From Psychroflexus curvus (lineage in GTDB: Bacteria; Bacteroidota; Bacteroidia; Flavobacteriales; Flavobacteriaceae): a stretch of DNA of 64,000 nucleotides. Below are positions 51,800 through 59,301 of this stretch, piece after piece. The notes beneath the pieces are model-generated. The model made no database searches and had not been told where the DNA came from. It saw nothing but the letters and a program-made list of their open reading frames with translations. The stretch lies in contig NZ_JAIQZF010000008.1 in the NCBI RefSeq assembly GCF_020164585.1, forward strand, positions 1-64,000, given 5' to 3'. A program made the position numbers and the translations under genes. Numbering within the stretch: the stretch's first letter is position 1; each line of letters begins with the position of its first letter.

Positions 51800-52930
51800 A
51801 TGAGTTCACTTTACATCCATATTCCGTTTTGTAAGCAGGCTTGCCATTACTGCGATTTTCACTTTTCGACTTCGTTGAAACACAAAGACCAATTGGTGGA
51901 GGCGATTGGCAAGGAACTCAGCATGCGAAAAAACGAGCTTCCGGGAGCAGTCGAGAATATTTATTTTGGTGGGGGGACGCCGAGTTTGCTCTCAGAATCT
52001 GACCTGACTTCCATTTTTGAAACGATTTACGCACACTATGAGGTAGTTGAATATCCCGAGATCACGCTGGAAGCCAATCCGGATGATTTGGATATCAGCT
52101 ACCTGCAAATGTTATCGGGAACTAAAGTCAACAGGCTAAGCATTGGAGTACAGTCGTTTTTTGAAGAAGACCTCAAGCTGATGAACAGAGCGCATAATGC
52201 CGGAGAAGCAGAATCGTCCATTTTACTGGCCAAGCAGTTTTTTGATAACATCTCGATTGATTTGATCTACGGAATTCCCGAGATGAGCGTGGAGCGCTGG
52301 CAAGCCAATCTGTCCAAAGCTTTGGAACTGGGCATTCCTCATATTTCCAGTTACGCCTTAACGGTCGAACCCAATACGGCTTTAAAGCATTTTATAGACA
52401 AAGAAATCATTCCACCTGTGGATGATGACCTGGCTAAACTGCATTTTGATATTTTGGTAGACACCCTGCAAAACATGGGTTATGAGAACTACGAGTTTTC
52501 CAATTTTGGAAAGCCGGGCTACTTTTCACAGAACAATACCGCGTATTGGACGGGAAAGTTTTATCTGGGCATAGGCCCTTCGGCCCACAGTTTTGTGAAC
52601 AGCACGCGGAGCTGGAACATCAACAATAATCCTAAATACATCAAAGCTCTGGAAGCCGGAGAGCTTCCGGCTAAGCGCGAGGAGTTATCCCGAACAGATC
52701 GGTATAACGAATACATCATGACCCGTCTTCGCACCCAGTGGGGTGTGGATTTGAAAGTGGTCGAAACCGAATTTGGTCTCAATTATGCCGCTTATCTGAT
52801 GGATCACATCCAGGCCTTTCAACAGCAGGGTTTGCTGAAACTTGAGGGCGATATACTCAAAGTCACCGGCGATGGTAAATTCTTATCAGATGGGATTGCA
52901 TCAGAATTGTTTATGCTAAATTTGAAGTAA
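51800..52930 (+). CDS. hemW: HemW-like radical SAM protein
   Basis: This 376-residue protein has the radical SAM motif in FCKQACHYCDFHF (CxxxCxxC), GGGTPSLLS, and ITLEANPDDL then LSIGVQSF. The start MSSLYIHIPF at 51800 is chosen because upstream in-frame codons overlap the divergent DUF456 gene and are not conserved-looking. HemW is a haem chaperone related to coproporphyrinogen oxidase HemN. Its last 39 bases recur at 53820-53858. Confidence 0.92.
   Translation: MSSLYIHIPFCKQACHYCDFHFSTSLKHKDQLVEAIGKELSMRKNELPGAVENIYFGGGTPSLLSESDLTSIFETIYAHYEVVEYPEITLEANPDDLDISYLQMLSGTKVNRLSIGVQSFFEEDLKLMNRAHNAGEAESSILLAKQFFDNISIDLIYGIPEMSVERWQANLSKALELGIPHISSYALTVEPNTALKHFIDKEIIPPVDDDLAKLHFDILVDTLQNMGYENYEFSNFGKPGYFSQNNTAYWTGKFYLGIGPSAHSFVNSTRSWNINNNPKYIKALEAGELPAKREELSRTDRYNEYIMTRLRTQWGVDLKVVETEFGLNYAAYLMDHIQAFQQQGLLKLEGDILKVTGDGKFLSDGIASELFMLNLK
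52892..52930 (+). repeat. hemW 3' end, original copy
   Basis: GGGATTGCATCAGAATTG followed by TTTATGCTAAATTTGAAGTAA encodes the last residues of HemW and its stop. It is repeated at 53820-53858 after a TA module. Confidence 0.85.
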
Positions 52931-53123
52931 TACCGATATTATTTTAAATGTCGCAAAAATGCTCCTTAAAATACCTGGCTGCGTTTTACTTGGAAGGCAG
53001 ATATATACGCAATTGCTAACGACATTAATCATTCAAATTGGTATAACTTAAAGGGTTTTTAATTTGAAATTGAATTTGATAGAGTTTTAGAGAAAATTTA
53101 ATCAAAAAGCGACTACAAGACGT

Positions 53124-53426
53124 TTATCCAATCGAGATATTCAAGTTTTTTCCAAGTCCTGTTTCAATCAATTTATAATAAGTAGAGATTTGAATATCAC
53201 TTAAGCCTCTTTCAATTCGGGAAATGTAACTTTTTTTGGTGCCCGTTTTATTCGCTAATTCTTCCTGAGTCAAATTTGCCTCCTTGCGCGCTTCTTTCAG
53301 CATGACACCAAGACGAAAAGCAAGAGAATCAGCGTCAAATTTATCGCGCTTTGTTGTTCCTTTTGCCCCGTATTTATCAATTAAAAGCTCTTCAAAATTT
53401 GTAATATCTTTCATTTTAAGTGTCAT
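53124..53426 (-). CDS. higA: XRE-family antitoxin of a HigBA-type module
   Basis: This 100-residue protein has an HTH core in LTQEELANKTGTKKSYISRI and ERGLSDIQISTYYKLIETGL. The N-terminal part (FEELLIDKYGAKGTTKRDKF) matches that of the antitoxin at 57027-57344 (IGKKGTAERDVYENEL). It follows the toxin gene on the same strand, overlapping by 11 bp. Its toxin is broken by a stop codon, so this antitoxin may now be an orphan repressor. Confidence 0.85.
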   Translation of the reverse strand: MTLKMKDITNFEELLIDKYGAKGTTKRDKFDADSLAFRLGVMLKEARKEANLTQEELANKTGTKKSYISRIERGLSDIQISTYYKLIETGLGKNLNISIG

Positions 53427-53757
53427 TTTTAAGTTTTAAATATTCTTTCTTCAAGCTTTCGGCTTGTTTGATTTCTCTCTTTGGAGTTTTCTGTGTTTTC
53501 TTAAGAAAGCAGTTAGTTAAGACAACTAGATTTCCATCATCGAGAAAACATAAAAGGCGGATGCTTTTAAAAGTTGTAATAATTCGTATCTTATAAATTC
53601 CATCTGTATTTTCAAGTTGTTTAAAGAATTTCTTAGGTACCTGTTTTTCAAATCGAACCAAATCCAGAACATAGTCAATTTTTTGCTGGACTTTTTCATC
53701 TTGCTATTTATAAAACCTAACAAAATAATTTTTATATGCTATTATAGTTCTTACCAC
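53416..53757 (-). pseudogene. higB: HigB/RelE-type toxin with an in-frame stop
   Basis: Read through, the frame from GTG at 53757 gives MVRTIIAYKNYFVRFYK, a TAG at 53704-53706, then QDEKVQQKIDYVLDLVRF and EKQVPKKFFKQLENTDGIY, and the closing TNCFLKKTQKTPKREIKQAE. The total is 113 codons, the same length as the intact HigB-like toxin at 56683-57024, and the KKTQKTPK ending is shared. Only one codon is damaged. A TTG at 53661 could restart translation but would drop about 32 residues. Confidence 0.8.
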
Positions 53758-53819
53758 GCCTCAAAGTTAACTAATTAGTTTATTTTTTATAATATTTTTT
53801 TGAAAATATGTATCGCACG

Positions 53820-53858
53820 GGGATTGCTTCAGAATTGTTTATGCTAAATTTAAAATAA
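53820..53858 (+). repeat. hemW 3' end, duplicate copy
   Basis: GGGATTGCTTCAGAATTG followed by TTTATGCTAAATTTAAAATAA differs from the real hemW end at three positions. It lies 928 bp downstream of the original and marks the far side of the TA insertion. Confidence 0.85.
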
Positions 53859-53920
53859 AATATAAGCAACTAGTCAGTATCAAAAAATAATCTAATTACT
53901 ACTTATAAATACTTTTAAAT

Positions 53921-54058
53921 CAGTGTTTTGTGTGTCTTTTTCACGCAAAGACAACTAAGCTGTTCGCAAAGGCCGCAAATTTATATATTGATGATTTTCA
54001 ATCATTTGCGTAACTTTGCGTTTTTTTCTTTGCGAATTTTGCGTGAAATAAAACACTG
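53921..54058. repeat. long imperfect inverted repeat
   Basis: CAGTGTTTT at 53921 pairs with AAAACACTG at the right end. Nested inside are TTTTTCACGCAAAG with TTTGCGTGAAAT, and TTCGCAAAGG with TCTTTGCGAA. The arms are interrupted, so several hairpins are possible. Similar palindromic units with CACGCAAAG recur in Flavobacteria from my recollection; this could not be searched. Confidence 0.7.
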
Positions 54059-54108
54059 TTAGTTAATGTTTAAAATAGACTGTTTAGTTACAAATAAAAG
54101 TCAAACTC

Positions 54109-54345
54109 ATGTCCAACGTAGATTTAATTATTGAAGAGCGCGCAACAGATATCGGTAACTTTACACTGAAAGCTAACACGACCGTTTATATTTTTGGTGG
54201 AGAAGTATTTCCAGAAAAACGCTACATTCATTGGAATTTTGTGTCTAGTAGCAAGGATAAAATCCAAAAAGCCCGTGACATGTGGAAAAATCAAGAATTT
54301 GATAAAGTGCCTGGTGAAACTGATTTCGTTCCCTTACCGGGTTAA
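54109..54345 (+). CDS. internally deleted pirin-like protein
   Basis: This 78-residue protein starts MSNVDLIIEERATDIGNF, matching the N-terminus of Bacteroidetes pirins, then joins directly to TLKANTTVYIFGGEVFPEKR and IHWNFVSSSKDKIQKARDMW with KVPGETDFVPLP, the pirin C-terminal end. A normal pirin has about 230-300 residues, so some 200 residues, including the metal-binding N-terminal cupin, are missing while the frame stays open. It may be a decaying gene or a fixed small protein. It has its own ATG and is followed 12 bp later by the MmcQ gene. Confidence 0.75.
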   Translation: MSNVDLIIEERATDIGNFTLKANTTVYIFGGEVFPEKRYIHWNFVSSSKDKIQKARDMWKNQEFDKVPGETDFVPLPG

Positions 54346-54357
54346 TTTCTATTGACG

Positions 54358-54726
54358 ATGAACATCGAAGAACTTCGGGACTACTGCCTAAGCAAACCCG
54401 AAGCAACCGAAGCCTTTCCTTTTGATAACGACACCCTGGTGTTTAAAGTCAAAGGCAAACTCTTTGCCCTGACTTCACTGAAAAAATGGGAAGCGGGTGA
54501 CCACAGCGTCAACCTGAAATGCGATCCACAAAAAGCGGTCGCCTACCGGCAAAACTATCCGGAGGAGGTCTTTCCCGGTTACCACATGAATAAGAAACAC
54601 TGGAACACGGTGGTTGTTGATGGACCGCAACTTTCCCGAAAATTCCTTCAGCACCTCATCAACCACAGCTATGAGTTGGTGGTGAGCAAACTTACCAAAT
54701 CTCAGCGGCAGGGCCTGCAGATCTGA
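54358..54726 (+). CDS. MmcQ/YjbR-family DNA-binding-like protein
   Basis: This 122-residue protein has the MmcQ/YjbR fold: MNIEELRDYCLSKPEATEAF, VFKVKGKLFAL, NLKCDPQKAVAYRQNYPE and GYHMNKKHWNTVVVDG. The ATG at 54358 is chosen over TTG six bases earlier. Family members have a double-wing fold; function is poorly known. Confidence 0.88.
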   Translation: MNIEELRDYCLSKPEATEAFPFDNDTLVFKVKGKLFALTSLKKWEAGDHSVNLKCDPQKAVAYRQNYPEEVFPGYHMNKKHWNTVVVDGPQLSRKFLQHLINHSYELVVSKLTKSQRQGLQI

Positions 54727-54804
54727 AGACATGGTATAAACTTCTTCTTTTTTTAGTGGCAGATAGACCAATAACTCTATTTTTGCAATTCAATTTTTAG
54801 ACTT

Positions 54805-56577
54805 ATGCCAACTCCAGGAGCTACTTATTCTGAATTTATTTCTCGATATACCACCGATTTAAAAGCCATAAAAACTCAGTTATTCTGGTCGAGCATGCTT
54901 CGGCTGGTCGTTTTTCTGGCGATTGCCTCGGCGATATATTTTTTCTGGTCCTCCACAAGAATCGTCATCGGTTCCATCATCCTTGGCATTGTCATCTTTC
55001 TCATTTTAGTGACCAGGCACTCTAAAATTCAGTATAAAAAGGCCAAACTGAAAGCCCTGCTTCAGCTCAACGACACCGAACTTCAGGTCTTAAAAAGAGA
55101 TTTTTCTGACTTACCCGCTGGTGAACACTACAAAAATCCGGAGCACGAATTTAGCCAGGACATCGATATTTTCGGGAAGCATTCTTTTTTTCAATACCTC
55201 AACCGAACCGCCTTAACCGAAGGTGAAGAAAATTTAGCCGCCAAGCTCACCTCCAATTCTATCGATAAGATTGACTCCAAACAGGAGGCCATTCAGGAAC
55301 TCGCTCAGAAAGTGGAGTTAAGACAAAACTTCACCGCCGATGCTAAGCTGGTCAACACCGAAACCAAAGCCAGCAGTATCATCACCTGGATCACCAAGTA
55401 TAAAACCTTCGTACCCAAGTGGATGTCCTGGTTCCCGAGGGTCTTTTCAGTGATTTCTCTTGTTGTGATTACAGCCTATTTCTTCAATGTCATCACCGGC
55501 GCTCAGTTGTTACTTTGGTTTGTGATTGGTTTGGGATTTACGGGAGTTTTCCTAAAACGCGTCAATGAACTTTCCAGCCATGTGAGTCAGGCCCAAAGCA
55601 CCTTTCAGCAGTATTTCAAACTGTTGAAACTGATTGAGGATGCTGAATTTGATTCGAGTTTACTTAAGTCTTTTCAATCTGAAATTCATTCGGAATCGGC
55701 AAAGGCCAGTCAGATTCTAAAAAAGCTTTCCAAGCATATCGACGGTCTCGACCAGCGGAATAATATTTTACTTGGCATCGTTTTGAACGGCTTTATGTTA
55801 AGAGATTTGACGCAATCCTTAAAAATCGAAAAATGGATTTCAGCGCATGCTGATCAAGTCGAAAGTTGGTTTAAAGTGATTGCGGAAGTCGATGCTTACA
55901 ACAGCCTGGCCAATTTCCGTTTCAATCATCCCCATTACGTTTTCCCGGAAATCAAACAGGAGGGAAGCTTCACCAGAACCCGGGGTGCTGTGCATCCTCT
56001 GATTGATCCAAAAGATGCCGTGAAAAATGATTTCGAAATTAAAGACAATGAGTTTTTTATCATCACCGGAGCCAATATGGCGGGAAAAAGTACTTTTTTG
56101 AGAACGGTGTCCATTCAGATTGTGATGTCCAATGTTGGACTTCCAGTTTGTGCCGCTTCCTGTGACTATGTTCCGACCAAACTCATCACCAGTATGCGCA
56201 CGGTGGATTCTCTGGCCGATGAAGCCTCCTATTTCTTTGCGGAACTGACCCGACTCAAATACATCGTGGACCAAATCCAAACCGACAAATACTTCATCGT
56301 TCTGGATGAAATCTTAAAAGGGACCAATTCGACCGATAAAGCTATCGGTTCCCGGAAATTCGTGGAACGCCTGGTCAAAGCCAATGCCATCGGCATTATT
56401 GCTACGCATGACCTGAGTTTATGTGAAGTCGCCGATGCACTGCCGCAGGTAATAAATTATTACTTCGATGCAGAAATTATCGATGATGAACTGCATTTTG
56501 ACTATACCCTCAAGACAGGGGTTTGTCAGAACATGAACGCTTCGTTCCTGTTGAAGAAGATGGATATCGTGGAGTAG
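54805..56577 (+). CDS. membrane-anchored MutS-like ATPase
   Basis: This 590-residue protein carries two N-terminal membrane helices (LRLVVFLAIASAIYFFW and SIILGIVIFLILV), a further hydrophobic pair near residues 215-250, and the MutS ATPase domain: Walker A TGANMAGKSTFLRT, DEASYFFAELTRLK, Walker B YFIVLDEILKGTNSTD and IATHDLSLCE. It lacks the mismatch-recognition domain, so it is a MutS-related subfamily rather than MutS itself. The substrate is unknown. Confidence 0.85.
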   Translation: MPTPGATYSEFISRYTTDLKAIKTQLFWSSMLRLVVFLAIASAIYFFWSSTRIVIGSIILGIVIFLILVTRHSKIQYKKAKLKALLQLNDTELQVLKRDFSDLPAGEHYKNPEHEFSQDIDIFGKHSFFQYLNRTALTEGEENLAAKLTSNSIDKIDSKQEAIQELAQKVELRQNFTADAKLVNTETKASSIITWITKYKTFVPKWMSWFPRVFSVISLVVITAYFFNVITGAQLLLWFVIGLGFTGVFLKRVNELSSHVSQAQSTFQQYFKLLKLIEDAEFDSSLLKSFQSEIHSESAKASQILKKLSKHIDGLDQRNNILLGIVLNGFMLRDLTQSLKIEKWISAHADQVESWFKVIAEVDAYNSLANFRFNHPHYVFPEIKQEGSFTRTRGAVHPLIDPKDAVKNDFEIKDNEFFIITGANMAGKSTFLRTVSIQIVMSNVGLPVCAASCDYVPTKLITSMRTVDSLADEASYFFAELTRLKYIVDQIQTDKYFIVLDEILKGTNSTDKAIGSRKFVERLVKANAIGIIATHDLSLCEVADALPQVINYYFDAEIIDDELHFDYTLKTGVCQNMNASFLLKKMDIVE

Positions 56578-56632
56578 GTTCAATTAATAAAGGCCTTGAG
56601 TGTAATACAGGGAGTTCTTTTTTGAAATTCGA

Positions 56633-56664
56633 TTTGTTTACTTAAAAGGAAACATTTATCTTTG
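56633..56664 (+). promoter_or_regulatory. Bacteroidetes-type promoter of the HigBA module
   Basis: TTTG at 56633-56636, a 20-bp spacer, then TATCTTTG at 56657-56664, which fits TTTG-N(17-23)-TAnnTTTG. The start codon follows 18 bp later. Confidence 0.7.
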
Positions 56665-56682
56665 TAACAATAGAATTCATAA

Positions 56683-57024
56683 ATGATTGAAAAATTTAAA
56701 GTTGTGTTTCTTAAAGAAGTTTTTGAATTTCTTGACGGACTCGATAAAAAGGCTCGGGATAAAATCTTTTACAATATTGACAAAGCAAAGGTTAAAACAA
56801 ATAACTCTATCTTTAAGAAACTAAATTCGGATATCTGGGAGTTTCGGACTTTGTACAACAAAAAACAATATCGACTTTTTGCCTTCTGGGATAAAACCGA
56901 CAATAAAGTGAGCTTAGTAATTGCAACTCATGGAATTGTCAAAAAAACACAGAAAACACCAAAAAAAGATTTAGACAAGGCAACCGAGTTGATGAATAAA
57001 TATTTTGAATTTAAAAACAAATAA
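56683..57024 (+). CDS. higB: HigB/RelE-type toxin (Gp49-like)
   Basis: This 113-residue toxin has the RelE fold: VVFLKEVFEFLDGLDKKARD, DIWEFRTLYNKKQYRLFAFW with Arg/Tyr positions, and the HGIVKKTQKTPKKDLDKATE ending typical of HigB/Gp49 toxins. It precedes its antitoxin gene by 2 bp, the HigB-first order. It should be a ribosome-dependent mRNA endonuclease. A good promoter precedes it. Confidence 0.9.
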   Translation: MIEKFKVVFLKEVFEFLDGLDKKARDKIFYNIDKAKVKTNNSIFKKLNSDIWEFRTLYNKKQYRLFAFWDKTDNKVSLVIATHGIVKKTQKTPKKDLDKATELMNKYFEFKNK

Positions 57025-57026
57025 CT

Positions 57027-57344
57027 ATGGAAACATACTCGTTTGACGAAGTCAAAGATAAATACATTGGAAAAAAAGGAACGGCTGAAAGGGATGTTTA
57101 TGAAAACGAATTACGACTTGACTTAATTGGAGAAGCAATAAAACATGCTCGTAAAGAACGAAAGTTAACCCAAACCCAACTTGGAGAATTAATTGGTGTA
57201 AAAAAAGCTCAAATTTCTAAAATAGAAAATAATCTGACTGACGCTCGATTTGATACTATTTTGAAAGTTTTTAGAGCATTAAATGCCAAAATTAACTTTA
57301 ACGTGGAATTGCTTAACCAAAAAATGGATTTAGCTACTGAATAA
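57027..57344 (+). CDS. higA: XRE-family antitoxin of the HigBA module
   Basis: This 105-residue HTH protein contains LTQTQLGELIGVKKAQISKI and ENNLTDARFDTILKVFRAL, with the N-terminal YIGKKGTAERDVYENELRLD shared with the orphan antitoxin at 53124-53426. It is 2 bp downstream of the toxin. It should bind the toxin and the promoter at 56633. Confidence 0.9.
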   Translation: METYSFDEVKDKYIGKKGTAERDVYENELRLDLIGEAIKHARKERKLTQTQLGELIGVKKAQISKIENNLTDARFDTILKVFRALNAKINFNVELLNQKMDLATE

Positions 57345-57507
57345 GGAAGTTATGTATCATTTCATTATTTGATGACTAGAAGTCTATTTGAATTGAAGTT
57401 TTTAGTTTTCAACTACACCAACTTATCCTCTATAGGCCTGAGTCATTTATTTTGAAAAAAATAAATGTTTACCTTGTACTTGCTGGTGGGTGGAAAAATT
57501 TGTAAAA

Positions 57508-57675
57508 ATGAAAACAACAACACTTTCAGATTTTAAAAGAAATTTCAAAATGTATTTCGATAGAATTACAAAAAACTCTGAGGCTCTGACTATAAACCTA
57601 AGAAAAGATTCAGGAATTGTCGTGATGTCTCTGCAAGAGTATAAATCTTTAATTTCAAAATGTAGATTCCACTAA
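57508..57675 (+). pseudogene. truncated Phd/YefM-type antitoxin, toxin missing
   Basis: The frame starts at MKTTTLSDFKRNFKMYFDRI (57508) and continues TINLRKDSGIVVMSLQEYKS before ending LISKCRFH. Phd/YefM antitoxins normally have 75-90 residues; the toxin-binding C-terminus is gone and no YoeB-like toxin follows. It still has the DNA-binding part and may be an orphan regulator or a remnant. Confidence 0.7.
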
Positions 57676-57773
57676 GATTGATTTTCGTACAACCAAAATT
57701 TACAGGATTTATTTTGATAAGACGGATTAGAGATTTGAATTAATAATTTTAAAATCTAAAATCTGCCTAAGGT

Positions 57774-58328
57774 CTACTTCTTCACTCGCTTTTCATTCTT
57801 TTTCACAAAGGCATCCCAGCCGGTATAGGAAGTGCCAATATCGGGTTGTCCGGAGTTATAGAAATGGCAAACCGCCGCAGCCAGTCCGTCGGTAGAGTCC
57901 AGGTTTTTGGGCAGTTCTTTGATGTTCAGCATCTGCTGCAGCATCTTGGCCACCTGTTCTTTGCTGGCATTTCCGTTGCCTGTAATGGCCATTTTGATCT
58001 TTTTGGGAAGGTATTCTGTGATAGGAATCTGACGTGAAAGACCCGCAGCCATGGCGACGCCCTGAGCTCTGCCCAGCTTCAGCATCGACTGGACATTTTT
58101 CCCAAAAAACGGAGCCTCAATAGCAATTTCGTCGGGGTGGTAGGTGTCGATCAGCTCGATGGTACGCTCAAAAATGAGTTTCAGTTTAGTGTAAGGGTCA
58201 TCGTATTTTTTAAGCATGAGTTCATTCAACTGAACAAACTTCATTTTTTTGTTCTCGATTTCAATGACTCCAAACCCCATGATGGTGGTGCCGGGGTCTA
58301 TGCCTAAAATGATTCGTTCTGTCGCCAA
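57774..58328 (-). CDS. ruvC: crossover junction endodeoxyribonuclease RuvC
   Basis: This 184-residue resolvase has acidic residues in RIILGIDPGTTIMGFGVIE (Asp), DEIAIEAPFFGKNVQS (Glu), and NLDSTDGLAAAVCHFYN (Asp). The basic KKIKMAITGNGNASKEQV contacts DNA. It cleaves Holliday junctions with RuvAB. It diverges from the flippase-like gene at 58357 with 28 bp between the start codons. Confidence 0.95.
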   Translation of the reverse strand: MATERIILGIDPGTTIMGFGVIEIENKKMKFVQLNELMLKKYDDPYTKLKLIFERTIELIDTYHPDEIAIEAPFFGKNVQSMLKLGRAQGVAMAAGLSRQIPITEYLPKKIKMAITGNGNASKEQVAKMLQQMLNIKELPKNLDSTDGLAAAVCHFYNSGQPDIGTSYTGWDAFVKKNEKRVKK

Positions 58329-58356
58329 TCTTTTATTTATTCGTTATTTTGTACAC

Positions 58357-59301
58357 ATGAAGTTGCCTCACAAAACTAATCAATTCTGGACGCTAGCCAT
58401 CAAATTTTTGCTAGTAAGTCTGAGCCTGGTAGTGATTTTAAAAGCTATACAAGACGTCAGCCCTGCTCACTGGCAATTGATTTTTGATTTTTCACAGTCG
58501 ACAGATTTGTTATGGCTTGGCTTTTTTTTCTCTCTGCTGAACTGGTCACTGGAAAGTTTGAAGTGGAAAACTTTGCTTAGCCATACCAAAACTATCACAC
58601 TTTCCAGCGCCTTTTCAGAGACCCTGAGAGCGCATGCGGTGAGTATCATTACCCCCAATAAAATCGGAGAATTTGGTGCCAAAGCGAGTTTTTATTCAAA
58701 ATCGCTAAGACCTCAAATTTTAAAACTCACACTGATAGGCCAGTTGTACCAGCTCCTGGCGACCTTCTTTTTTGGGGTGCTGGGCTTGTCTATTATTTAC
58801 GCTCAGTTGTCTTTTCAGTTAAAACTTTCTATCGGAATTGCTTTAGGACTGCTTTTAATTTTAGGTTTGGTTTTCTACTTCACGAAGTTTCAAAACAAAT
58901 GGCTCTTGAAATTAGAGACTTACTTTTCTTCATTAACCAAATTATCAGATAGAAACAATGCCAAAGTGTTAACCCTTTCAATGTTGAGGTATATGTGTTT
59001 TAGTCATCAGTTTTATTTATTGCTGTGGTTGTTTCAGCCAGAATTGAGTTACACGCAAGTCATGCCGATTATCTTTTCGATTTATTTCATAAGTTCGATT
59101 GTGCCCACATTCCTGATTTTGGATGCGACACTTAAAGCCGGCTTAGGTTTGGTTTTATTGAGCGGTTTCCTGGCTACAGAAGTTATCATCGCCGTGAGTT
59201 TACTGATGTGGATTTTCAATTTTGGAGTTCCTGCTTTGTTTGGAAACCTTTTGCTATTGAAGCCCAAACGCCTCAGCATTGAATCTAAACACCTACTATG
59301 A
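58357..59301 (+). CDS. LPG-synthase-type flippase-like membrane protein
   Basis: This 314-residue protein has about eight membrane helices and the LPG-synthase TM (UPF0104) signature ITPNKIGEFGAKASF near residue 95. The start MKLPHKTNQF at 58357 is chosen; upstream in-frame codons run through the ruvC antisense. It overlaps the following glycosyltransferase gene by an ATGA, so the two are translationally coupled and may build one envelope glycolipid. Confidence 0.8.
   Translation: MKLPHKTNQFWTLAIKFLLVSLSLVVILKAIQDVSPAHWQLIFDFSQSTDLLWLGFFFSLLNWSLESLKWKTLLSHTKTITLSSAFSETLRAHAVSIITPNKIGEFGAKASFYSKSLRPQILKLTLIGQLYQLLATFFFGVLGLSIIYAQLSFQLKLSIGIALGLLLILGLVFYFTKFQNKWLLKLETYFSSLTKLSDRNNAKVLTLSMLRYMCFSHQFYLLLWLFQPELSYTQVMPIIFSIYFISSIVPTFLILDATLKAGLGLVLLSGFLATEVIIAVSLLMWIFNFGVPALFGNLLLLKPKRLSIESKHLL

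Larger units (their letters stand above)
53758..54108. other. 351-bp intergenic region with repeats
   Basis: It contains the duplicated hemW 3' end (53820-53858) and the long imperfect palindrome at 53921-54058. No gene was seen. Confidence 0.6.

Noticed and set aside
53526-53723. ORF of 65 aa on the minus strand beside the HigB-like toxin
   Set aside because: It is a shifted frame over the nonsense-carrying toxin gene; toxin homology is only in the frame starting at 53757.
58249-58356. Longer N-terminus for the flippase-like protein
   Set aside because: The extra codons are antisense to the 5' end of ruvC and precede the natural MKLPHK start.
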